Source of the DNA: Candidatus Aegiribacteria sp.
GTDB taxonomy: Bacteria > Fermentibacterota > Fermentibacteria > Fermentibacterales > JCC-6
DNA length: 6,100 bases
Direction: 5' to 3'
Assembly: GCA_030600975.1 (NCBI GenBank)
Contig: JAUVUL010000131.1
Coordinates: forward strand, 1-6,100
In this document: positions 1-5,787 of the stretch, in pieces
How positions within the stretch are numbered: the first letter of the stretch is position 1
How the letters are laid out: every line of letters starts with the position of its first letter
Notes under the pieces: generated by a model
Databases searched by the model: none
Seen by the model: only the letters and a program-made list of their open reading frames with translations
Told to the model about the DNA's origin: nothing
Translations under genes and position numbers: made by a program

Positions 1-4
1 CCAC

Positions 5-409
5 CTACAAGCCCATCTGCTGCGGGTGGGTAAGAGCGATGCAAATACAGGCAAGCCTGTCTGGATATCCAATGCCACAAACCAGTAGTGTGTAATCCAT
101 GAAGAACAGAGGCGATGCTCCCTGAACGAGAATATCGTTAACACAGTGATTTACAAGGTCACTGCCCACTGTCCCGTATTTACCCATCAAACCGGCGACT
201 TTAAGCTTTGTACCTACGCCGTCCGTGCTGGCCACAAGGACAGGCTCCTTCATATGGCCGAAATCAGCCCTGTACAGTCCCCCGAAGTGGCCCAGGTCTG
301 ACAGCACTTCCCTGGTGAAAGTCTTTCTGACCCTTTCCTTCATGAGGGCTATAGCTTTCTCTCCCTCCTGGATATCGACTCCGCTGCTCCTGTAATCAAC
401 CGAATTCAT
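5..409 (-). CDS. purM: Phosphoribosylformylglycinamidine cyclo-ligase (AIR synthetase), N-terminal part, probably frameshifted at the window edge
   Basis: PurM closes the imidazole ring in de novo purine synthesis, converting FGAM and ATP to AIR in the cytoplasm. The N-terminal half is typical of the family: YRSSGVDI at residues 6-13, the glycine-rich GHFGGLY at 40-46, EPVLVASTDGVGTKL at 55-69, and the CVNDILVQGASPLFFMDY block at 89-106. A full PurM is about 340 residues and only 134 are open here. After MDY the expected family pattern fades, and the frame ends in TAG at 5-7. The bases straight after it (1-4) would read in another frame into the conserved VGG of the VGGETAEMPG motif. I infer one or more indels near the contig end rather than a real short protein. 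The ATG at 407-409 overlaps the kinase stop as ATGA, with GGGAG about ten bases upstream, so the two genes are probably translationally coupled. Identity is secure; the 3' boundary is not. Confidence 0.88.
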   Translation of the reverse strand: MNSVDYRSSGVDIQEGEKAIALMKERVRKTFTREVLSDLGHFGGLYRADFGHMKEPVLVASTDGVGTKLKVAGLMGKYGTVGSDLVNHCVNDILVQGASPLFFMDYTLLVCGIGYPDRLACICIALTHPQQMGL

Positions 410-1323
410 ATTCTGAACTCTCCCAGCTGATTTGTGGACAGATAGTATTCCATTTTTGAATCGATATCATCACGGGTCAACTCCCTGAGCTCTTCAACAC
501 CGAAGCCGCTACAGGCGTAGCTGGCATTTACCGATCCATATGCCAGCCCCTTCTTAATACTCTCAAAGTCAAGATCGCTGTCGCTGCCGGCAAGGTATCC
601 CAGCATTCCAGAGGCAAAGGTATCTCCCGCTCCGGTTGGATCGATTACATTTTTCAGCGGATAAGCCGGAAGAATAAAAGGGTTACTTCCTCCGAAGACC
701 ATTGCACCTGCCGCACCCATTTTAATAACGGCGTAGCGAGGCCCGGAGCTGATAATGAAATCCGCAGCATCGAAGAGGTTGTTCCTGCGGGATATCTGCA
801 TCGATTCGGAAGCATTGACAAAAACGATATCAACCTTGCTGAAGACTTCAAGTACTTTATCCCTCTGCTGGTCTATCCAGAGATTCATGGTATCAACAGC
901 TATCCAGCGGGGGTTGCGTACCTGCTGCAGTACCTGGAGCTGCAGCACAGGATCGATGTTGGCAAGGAAAATGCAGGGAGTATTTATATAATCGTCCGGA
1001 AGTTTCGGTTCAAAACTGGCAAATACGCCCAGTTCAGTCCTTATAGTCCGCGCGTCTCCGAAATCCGGTCCGTATACGCCTTCCCAGCGGAATGTGGGAC
1101 CCTGGCCCGTGGTCAGGCCCCTTACATCTATTCTGCGTTCCGCCAGAAATCTCTTCTCGGATACTGGAAAATCCGGTCCGACAACTCCCACTATTCTTAC
1201 AACATCGAAGCATCCGGCGCCAAGCGAGAAATAAATAGCGGAGCCGCCCAGAGTTTCCTCCACCTTTCCTGCAGGAGTCGTAACTGTATCGAGTGCAACT
1301 GAACCAACTACAAGAAGTGCCAT
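406..1323 (-). CDS. PfkB/ribokinase-family kinase, substrate unknown
   Basis: This 305-residue protein has the usual length of a PfkB-family small-molecule kinase, which transfers phosphate from ATP to a sugar or nucleoside hydroxyl. The N-terminal strand VVGSVALD (5-12) starts the Rossmann-like core. GGSAIYFSLGA (26-36) is the first PfkB signature, where substrate binds. VFVNASES (167-174) holds the N-x-x-E motif (N170, E173) associated with Mg and phosphate. KMGAAGAMVF (201-210) is followed by the second signature DPTGAGDTF (228-236), with D234 the expected catalytic base and GAG the anion hole. It therefore looks catalytically intact. It starts 35 bases after argS, with ACAGG six bases before the ATG, and its stop overlaps the purM start. 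The purM neighbour makes a nucleoside or purine-related substrate possible, but residues alone do not separate ribokinase, adenosine kinase or another specificity, so I give no gene symbol. Confidence 0.9.
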   Translation of the reverse strand: MALLVVGSVALDTVTTPAGKVEETLGGSAIYFSLGAGCFDVVRIVGVVGPDFPVSEKRFLAERRIDVRGLTTGQGPTFRWEGVYGPDFGDARTIRTELGVFASFEPKLPDDYINTPCIFLANIDPVLQLQVLQQVRNPRWIAVDTMNLWIDQQRDKVLEVFSKVDIVFVNASESMQISRRNNLFDAADFIISSGPRYAVIKMGAAGAMVFGGSNPFILPAYPLKNVIDPTGAGDTFASGMLGYLAGSDSDLDFESIKKGLAYGSVNASYACSGFGVEELRELTRDDIDSKMEYYLSTNQLGEFRI

Positions 1324-1358
1324 AATAAACCTGTCCTGTTCACGTATTGATTGCGAAT

Positions 1359-3056
1359 TTACATTCTATCCGGAGCATCCACTCCCAGTATTCCCAGCAG
1401 ATCGCTGATACAGCACCTGCATGCCCTGCAGAGCATCAGGCGGGCTGCAGAGAGGTCTCTGCTGCCGGTATCGACAACCCTTACGTGCTGGTAGAATCTG
1501 TGGAACCCGGTGGCCAGTTCCGCGAGGATCTCGGTAAGCCTGTGAGGTTCCATTGCGTCCGCGGCTGCGGCGACATTAACGGGTACGGATTCAAGAAGAC
1601 GCATCAGCTCGCGTTCATATTCACCTTCCAGGAGTTTAGAAATACCGCTGGAGAACACGTCCGGCAGACTTATACATGCTTCCCCTGCGGTGCGGAGTAT
1701 ACCTGCTATTCTGGCATGGGCGTATTGAACGTAGTATACCGGATTCTCGCTGGACTGCTTCCTGGCAAGGTCAAGGTCGAAATCCATGTGGGCTTCCGCT
1801 CTTCTGGTCAGAAAAAGGTACTTTGTAACATCAGCTGAGCCGGCATCGTTGATAAGCTCCCTGAGTGTTACAAAATCTCCGGACCGAGTTGACATCTTTA
1901 TTCTCCTGCCATCCTTTATCAGAGTAACGAACTGGTGGATGACAACCCTCAGTTTCTCCGAAACGTCCTTTCTGCCGAGAAGGCATTCCAGTGCAGCTGT
2001 AACATCGCGGCTTGTATCAAGGTGATCCGCTCCGAAAATATCCACCATCAGGTCATATTTTCTGGAGAACTTGTCAAGATGGTAAGCTATATCGGGCATC
2101 CTGTACGTATACATTCCGTTGTCCCGGATAATCACCCTGTCCTTCGGTCGCCCCAGGGCTGTGAGCCTGAGCCAGAGTTTCCCTGAATCATCCTTGTAGA
2201 CCAGGCTCCTTCCCTCAACTGTGGTAGAGGAAAGCTTATCAATAGCATCCGTCACAGCTTCAGGTATCAGCTCACTCTCGGCGAAATACCTGTCGAATTC
2301 TATACCGAGGAGGGAAAGATCCGATCGAATCATCTGCATGGCTTTCTCTTCGGCAAAGTGAATGAAGGTATCCGGATCACTCTCCCATGTCAGTCCGGTT
2401 CCGCGCTCTGCCCTGATGTCTGCAGTCCAATCAATAATGTAACTCCCGTGATAGCCGCCTTCCGGAACTGCAGCTTCGCCGCCTTCAGCGGATAAGTACC
2501 TGGCAGCAAGTGATTCGCCGAGAAGAGTCATCTGCCTTCCTGTATCGTTGAAGTAATACTCACGGCTGACCTTCCATCCTGATGCTTCAAGGAGGTTACT
2601 GATGGTGGAGCCGAGGACAGCCTGCCTGCAGTGGCCGACTGTCAGTGGCCCCGTAGGATTGGAGCTTACGAATTCAACCAGAGCATTTCTCCCGGCACCC
2701 GTATCCGGCAGAAGGGGTTGCAGCCCGCGGGAAGCCAGATCGAAGGCGGCGGATGCAAGGTAGTCATCCGATAATGTGAAATTGATAAACCCCGGACCAT
2801 CGATGCTGACAGATGATATTTCCTCGATACTGTCGGTCAGGGTTTCAGCAATTCTTCCGGCAATTGAACGGGGATTATCCTTTACGATCCCCGCGAGCCT
2901 CATAGCTGCCTGACAGGAGATATCTCCGAATTCCAGATTGTCCGACCCGGATACGTCAGCATGGAAATCATCAGGTATTATTTCCCCCCAGATGCTGCGG
3001 ACAGAAGATTCCAGAATCCTCTCCAGTTCAGTCCTGAGCATGCCTGGAGTCATCAT
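1359..3056 (-). CDS. argS: Arginyl-tRNA synthetase
   Basis: ArgS is a class I aminoacyl-tRNA synthetase that charges tRNA-Arg. From the chosen start it has 565 residues, normal for the family. The N-terminal tRNA-recognition (Arg_tRNA_synt_N) domain covers about 1-95, with EFGDISCQAAMRLA at 42-55. The catalytic domain opens with NPTGPL (133-138) and TVGH (139-142), the HIGH-type motif with Thr in place of the first His. It continues through EYYFND (166-171) to MSTRSGDFVTL (388-398), the KMSKS-equivalent loop. The DALR anticodon-binding domain runs from about 433, with VYYVQYAHAR at 440-449, to the family-typical end LGVDAPDRM. I chose the ATG at 3054-3056 because GGAGG at 3066-3070 lies nine bases upstream. 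The next ATG (3051-3053) is equally in frame. The open frame extends to 3167, but that part overlaps rsfS and does not resemble ArgS. The start lies 29 bases inside rsfS, so coupling is likely. Confidence 0.95.
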   Translation of the reverse strand: MMTPGMLRTELERILESSVRSIWGEIIPDDFHADVSGSDNLEFGDISCQAAMRLAGIVKDNPRSIAGRIAETLTDSIEEISSVSIDGPGFINFTLSDDYLASAAFDLASRGLQPLLPDTGAGRNALVEFVSSNPTGPLTVGHCRQAVLGSTISNLLEASGWKVSREYYFNDTGRQMTLLGESLAARYLSAEGGEAAVPEGGYHGSYIIDWTADIRAERGTGLTWESDPDTFIHFAEEKAMQMIRSDLSLLGIEFDRYFAESELIPEAVTDAIDKLSSTTVEGRSLVYKDDSGKLWLRLTALGRPKDRVIIRDNGMYTYRMPDIAYHLDKFSRKYDLMVDIFGADHLDTSRDVTAALECLLGRKDVSEKLRVVIHQFVTLIKDGRRIKMSTRSGDFVTLRELINDAGSADVTKYLFLTRRAEAHMDFDLDLARKQSSENPVYYVQYAHARIAGILRTAGEACISLPDVFSSGISKLLEGEYERELMRLLESVPVNVAAAADAMEPHRLTEILAELATGFHRFYQHVRVVDTGSRDLSAARLMLCRACRCCISDLLGILGVDAPDRM

Positions 3057-3411
3057 CCGGCGGTTCCTCCGTGTTATCGTATTCAATGGTTGGTACATCG
3101 CTCCAGAGCATTTCAAGATTGTAATATTCCCTGGTCTCGGGGAGAAAAATGTGAACAACCAGATCAATGTAATCTATGAGGATCCAGCTGCCTTCATCGT
3201 AACCTTCAATGTGATGCTTCCTGAATCCATTCCTGCTTGCGGTTTCCATCATACTATCAGCAATAGCTCTGGCCTGAATCCGATTCTCGGCGGTAGCCAG
3301 AAGGAAAGCCTCCATCGTAAGAGGCACATCACTCATATCCATAGCGACAACCCTGTAACCGTGACGCTGATGAATAGCTTCTACAAAAGTATCAAGAATA
3401 TCTCCTGACAA
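3028..3411 (-). CDS. rsfS: Ribosomal silencing factor RsfS (YbeB/Iojap family), TTG start
   Basis: RsfS binds ribosomal protein uL14 on the 50S subunit and blocks subunit joining when nutrients are low. The 127 residues give a single Iojap-fold domain: an N-terminal helix, VVAMDMSDVPLTMEAFLLAT (21-40), the QARAIADSMMETASRNGF helix region (46-63), and the diagnostic GSWILIDYIDLVVHIFLPE (74-92) followed by REYYNLEMLWSD (94-105). Family members often have YF in the TDYFVIATG segment; here it is the looser MEAFLLATAEN. An acidic tail (about 110-123) extends beyond the conserved core. The start is TTG at 3409-3411, supported by GGAGGTG ending six bases upstream; no in-frame ATG occurs before residue 24, which would cut the conserved core. 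It lies 27 bases after the LytR_C gene, and its 3' end overlaps argS by 29 bases. A LytR-type gene next to rsfS is a common arrangement in bacteria. Confidence 0.95.
   Translation of the reverse strand: MSGDILDTFVEAIHQRHGYRVVAMDMSDVPLTMEAFLLATAENRIQARAIADSMMETASRNGFRKHHIEGYDEGSWILIDYIDLVVHIFLPETREYYNLEMLWSDVPTIEYDNTEEPPDDDSRHAQD
3066..3070 (-). promoter_or_regulatory. Ribosome binding site for argS inside the rsfS coding region
   Basis: GGAGG on the minus strand, nine bases before the ATG at 3054-3056. It lies within the final codons of rsfS and supports the inner argS start over the upstream in-frame start at 3167. Confidence 0.75.
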
Positions 3412-3415
3412 AAAA

Positions 3416-3422
3416 CACCTCC
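3416..3422 (-). promoter_or_regulatory. Strong ribosome binding site deciding the TTG start of rsfS
   Basis: On the minus strand GGAGGTG lies just upstream of TTG at 3409-3411; the GGAGG core ends six bases before it. An ATG at 3422-3424 overlaps this site but is in a different frame, so it is not the rsfS start. Confidence 0.85.
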
Positions 3423-3438
3423 ATAGTTCTCATGGGTA

Positions 3439-3945
3439 TTATTCAATGGTGGGAATCATTTCACCCACATCGCAGCCAATACAGATGGTCACATCCACAA
3501 TTACAGGAGCATTTCCTGCAGGAACCTCCCATACAATGCAGTCTTCCGGTCTGTCAAGGATATTTGCGATTACCCTTGCGGCTGAAATATCGGCCAGGTG
3601 AGATATGAGGATAGTCTCTTCGTATGGTTTCTCATCGGTATCCGAGGGATCGAAAGGAGCGAGAATGACTGTTGAATCGGAGGAGGACCGCAGGAGCTGG
3701 CGCTGGGTTCTGCTTGCCAGTCCATCTATCGAGGTACCGTTTAGAACCAGAACCCGGATCGAATCAGGGGTACAGGCTTCTTCTGCCGGCTCACTCTCCT
3801 CCGCAAAGTCCGTTTCAGGCGTATCATCGGTACTTTCCGCTTCCCGTGCTGTTCCGGGTGGGGGGATGAGCACGGTCAATGCAATAACGGCCATTGCCAG
3901 CCCGGCTATCACCCACCTCCAGGGGAAACCTCCGCCTGCAGCCAT
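3439..3945 (-). CDS. Membrane-anchored protein with LytR C-terminal (LytR_C) domain
   Basis: The 168-residue protein has one hydrophobic segment at about 11-27 (WVIAGLAMAVIALTVLI) after a short N-terminus with one Arg, so it is probably a single-pass anchor with the rest outside. A Ser/Thr/Glu/Asp-rich linker (about 34-57) follows. The domain from about 62 to 158 begins RVLVLNGTSIDGLASRTQRQLL (64-85), which matches the V-x-V-L-N-G-(T/S)-x-x-x-G-L-A pattern of LytR_C. It then alternates strands and helices (ETILISHL, AARVIANIL, VIVDVTICIG). LytR_C usually follows an LCP ligase domain that attaches glycopolymers to the wall. Here no LCP domain is present, so ligase activity is not expected and the role is unknown, perhaps cell-envelope binding. 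It starts three bases after the HIT stop, in the same frame. Three cysteine-containing positions lie in the outer part (C58, C155, C158). The domain call is good; the function is open. Confidence 0.8.
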   Translation of the reverse strand: MAAGGGFPWRWVIAGLAMAVIALTVLIPPPGTAREAESTDDTPETDFAEESEPAEEACTPDSIRVLVLNGTSIDGLASRTQRQLLRSSSDSTVILAPFDPSDTDEKPYEETILISHLADISAARVIANILDRPEDCIVWEVPAGNAPVIVDVTICIGCDVGEMIPTIE

Positions 3946-3948
3946 CAG

Positions 3949-4443
3949 CTAATCAGCCTTCAGGTTAAAAAAGGGTTCAAGTCTGCTGTAACTGTTCTCC
4001 AATGAAGCCGAGATTACTCTGGTTTCACCTGTAGTGGTCATGAAATTCGTATCGCCGGACCATCTTGGAAGCATATGAATATGTATATGTCCCTCAATTC
4101 CGGCTCCGGCACAACCTCCCAGGTTCCACCCTCCGTTCATCCCCATGCAATTCATACCTTCAGCAAGTGCCTTTTCACACTTCACTACAAGCCTGATAAG
4201 TGTATCAAGCTCTGAATTGTCAAGTCCGGAGAGATCCTCCGCATGTCGCATAGGCACGATCATCATATGGCCGTTAATGTAGGGGAATTTGTTCAGTACA
4301 ACGAAAAAATCATCCTCACGGTGCAGAACGTAGTTCTCCCTGTCCTTCTCACGTTCACTGCCGATTCTGCATAGCACGCATCCATCCTCCGGCTGGGAGC
4401 CGGTAACGTAGGTACTTCTCCAGGGTGCGGCAAGATGCTTCAT
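3949..4443 (-). CDS. HIT-family nucleotide hydrolase/phosphorylase (Ap4A-type)
   Basis: HIT proteins cleave nucleoside polyphosphates such as Ap4A, or other nucleotidyl phosphoanhydrides, through a covalent histidine intermediate. From the chosen start this has 164 residues. It opens MKHLAAPWRSTYV, close to the MxHLWAPWR opening of this subfamily. C22-x-x-C25 probably binds zinc. Conserved core pieces are FVVLNKFPYINGHMMIVPMRH (47-67) and NLGGCAGAGIEGHIHIHMLPRW (107-128). The last contains the catalytic histidine triad H119-x-H121-x-H123, with H121 the expected nucleophile. The ATG at 4441-4443 overlaps the glmU stop as ATGA. An in-frame ATG at 4456-4458 would add MESCP, but the family opening favours the inner start. 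Exact substrate cannot be read from the sequence. Alternatives within the family are Ap4A phosphorylase, Ap3A hydrolase or a general HIT adenosine phosphoramidase. Confidence 0.92.
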   Translation of the reverse strand: MKHLAAPWRSTYVTGSQPEDGCVLCRIGSEREKDRENYVLHREDDFFVVLNKFPYINGHMMIVPMRHAEDLSGLDNSELDTLIRLVVKCEKALAEGMNCMGMNGGWNLGGCAGAGIEGHIHIHMLPRWSGDTNFMTTTGETRVISASLENSYSRLEPFFNLKAD

Positions 4444-5396
4444 CGGGCAGCTTTCCATCCCATTACGGAATAGGGTTCAATAACCGTGCCGGGAGGTACG
4501 TCAATACCTATCAGAATGCTTCCATCTCCTACGATACAGTCAGCGCCGATAACTGTCTTTCCCGAGAGCCTGGCTGACCTCCCAATTGAAACACCTGTAC
4601 CAATCTCAACAGGTTCTTCTATCCACACTCCGCCGGGGTCGGGAATGTCAACTCCATTTATCATGTGAGCATCAAGAACCTGTTTCCGGAGGTTTTCAGT
4701 TGCGCAAGCCAGCTGTACACGATTGTTCACACCGGATACTTCTCTGTAATCCTCTGCGATTACTGCCACGCATGGCATTCCCCTGTCCACGGCAATGGAA
4801 ACGGCATCCGTAAGGTAATATTCCCTCTGGTCGTTATCGGCTCTGATATCCCTCAGCAGTTCAGTAAGCACCCCGCCGTCAAATGACATGAGACCCGTGT
4901 TTATTTCACCGATTTCCAGTTGCCGGGGAGTGCAATCACTGTCTTCCACTATAGCTCGGAGCAGATCACCGTCCCGGATGATTCTTCCATATCCCGATGG
5001 ATCAGGTGGCATGGATGAAAGCACCGCTATGGCAGCTCCGGCTTTTCTGCGGGATTCCTCCAGTTTTGAAATTGTGCAACTTTTAAGAAGGGGAACGTCA
5101 CCGAGCAGGACAGTCACGCTTTCCGGGGATACATCCTTCATTCCGCAGGCAACCGCGTGAGCGGTTCCAAGCTGCTCCTCCTGTACAGCCCATGAAGCTC
5201 CCTCTTCCTTAAGGAATGGGATAACACTTTCCCGGCTGTGGCCGACGACCACAACGGGGCTGTCAAGACCGGCTTCAACTGCCTGTCTTACCACCCTGAT
5301 CACCATCGGAACTCCAAGAACAGGATGGACCACTTTTGGAAGAGGTGATTTCATCCTCTTTCCCCGGCCGGCGGCAAGAATGATGCAGGCTGTCAT
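4440..5396 (-). CDS. glmU: GlmU-type UDP-N-acetylglucosamine pyrophosphorylase, short form without the full acetyltransferase domain
   Basis: The N-terminal domain (about 1-230) is a GlmU uridyltransferase, which makes UDP-GlcNAc from UTP and GlcNAc-1-phosphate for peptidoglycan. It shows LAAGRGKRMKSPLPKV (7-22) for nucleotide binding, QEEQLGTAHAV (72-82), the metal-binding GDVPLL (99-104, D100), GYGRI (135-139), EINTGL (164-169), REYYLTD (191-197) and GVNNRVQL (222-229) with metal ligand N224. The V-E-x-K-D motif common in GlmU reads VEDSD (150-154), with Ser for Lys. A short left-handed beta-helix follows (about 253-310), with hexapeptides such as EIGTGV, SIGRSA, VIGADC and IVGDGS. It ends in a VPPGTVIEPYSVMG cap. 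Full GlmU is about 450 residues; this has 318, so the acetyltransferase site is missing. The stop overlaps the next gene cleanly as ATGA, so the short form looks natural. The start overlaps the panD stop, also as ATGA. It could instead be another sugar-1-phosphate nucleotidyltransferase; the gene symbol is tentative. Confidence 0.85.
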   Translation of the reverse strand: MTACIILAAGRGKRMKSPLPKVVHPVLGVPMVIRVVRQAVEAGLDSPVVVVGHSRESVIPFLKEEGASWAVQEEQLGTAHAVACGMKDVSPESVTVLLGDVPLLKSCTISKLEESRRKAGAAIAVLSSMPPDPSGYGRIIRDGDLLRAIVEDSDCTPRQLEIGEINTGLMSFDGGVLTELLRDIRADNDQREYYLTDAVSIAVDRGMPCVAVIAEDYREVSGVNNRVQLACATENLRKQVLDAHMINGVDIPDPGGVWIEEPVEIGTGVSIGRSARLSGKTVIGADCIVGDGSILIGIDVPPGTVIEPYSVMGWKAAR

Positions 5397-5752
5397 TCGT
5401 CAAGCAGAGAAGGGTTGAGATTCCTGTTATCCGCAACCACTACTCTTGCCTTCGGTGGAGCTTTATCATCGCCCACCCATACGTACTGCATGATAATCGC
5501 TCTGTCACCGGTGTGAACCAACCTGGCTGCCGCACCGTTGATACAAATTACTCCGCTTCCTCTTTTGCCTTCCATAACGTAGGTTTCAAATCTCTCGCCA
5601 CTCTCAATATCAGCAACCAGAACCCGTTCACCGGGGAGTATTCCGGAAATGTCAAGAAGGTCGCTGTCAATGGTTATCGAACCTACATAGTTCAGATCGG
5701 CTTCCGTTATGACCATTCTATGTAATTTAGCTCCCAGAAAGCACCTGTGCAA
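5393..5752 (-). CDS. panD: Aspartate 1-decarboxylase proenzyme, TTG start
   Basis: PanD decarboxylates L-aspartate to beta-alanine, one of the two precursors joined by PanC to make pantothenate. It is made as a proenzyme that cleaves itself between Gly24 and Ser25 to form a pyruvoyl cofactor. Here YVGSIT places G24 and S25 exactly at the usual numbers. The other key residues are also in register: K9 and H11 (GAKLHR), R54, Y58, and N72 in GSGVICINGAAARLVHTGD (65-83). The 119 residues are near normal, with an added basic tail after about residue 95. The start is TTG at 5750-5752, supported by AAGGAGG seven bases upstream and by the exact numbering of the active site. The next in-frame ATG (residue 13) would remove K9 and H11. 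It follows panC by 23 bases, the usual pantothenate pairing, and its stop overlaps the glmU start. Confidence 0.97.
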   Translation of the reverse strand: MHRCFLGAKLHRMVITEADLNYVGSITIDSDLLDISGILPGERVLVADIESGERFETYVMEGKRGSGVICINGAAARLVHTGDRAIIMQYVWVGDDKAPPKARVVVADNRNLNPSLLDE

Positions 5753-5759
5753 AATATTG

Positions 5760-5766
5760 CCTCCTT
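5760..5766 (-). promoter_or_regulatory. Strong ribosome binding site deciding the TTG start of panD
   Basis: On the minus strand AAGGAGG stands seven bases before TTG at 5750-5752. It is close to a perfect anti-16S match and offsets the weak start codon, so it settles the start in favour of TTG. Confidence 0.85.
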
Positions 5767-5787
5767 CTGAAACCCTCAGGGTTTCAG
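5767..5787 (-). other. Hairpin around the panC stop codon, next to the panD ribosome binding site
   Basis: The minus strand reads CTGAAACCC, then TGA, then GGGTTTCAG: a perfect 9-bp stem whose three-base loop is exactly the panC stop codon. The panD Shine-Dalgarno sequence follows one base later. No U-run follows, so it is not an intrinsic terminator. It could influence panD translation or coupling after ribosomes finish panC, or be chance. Confidence 0.5.

Noticed and set aside
1324..1358. Terminator or promoter in the argS-pfkB gap
   Set aside because: No stem with U-run and no clear -35/-10 pair in 35 bases.
1347..1838. 163-residue plus-strand open frame opposite argS
   Set aside because: It lies entirely antisense to conserved ArgS domains, has no recognisable motif, and its composition looks like a shadow frame.
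3057..3167. N-terminal extension of argS to an upstream start
   Set aside because: The extra 37 residues overlap the conserved end of rsfS and are unlike ArgS. A good ribosome binding site precedes the inner ATG at 3056.
2938..3408. 156-residue plus-strand open frame across the argS/rsfS junction
   Set aside because: It is antisense to the conserved RsfS core and ArgS N-terminus, with no family resemblance.
3412..3438. Hairpin hiding the rsfS ribosome binding site (CCAT pairing with ATGG)
   Set aside because: Only four base pairs with a seven-base loop, which is too weak to claim.
4444..4458. Five-residue upstream extension of the HIT gene
   Set aside because: The family opening MKHLxAPWR begins at 4443, and that ATG forms the ATGA overlap seen at other junctions in the cluster.
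5767..5787. Intrinsic terminator between panC and panD
   Set aside because: The stem is good but is followed by AAGGAGG rather than a U-run, and panD starts 15 bases after it.
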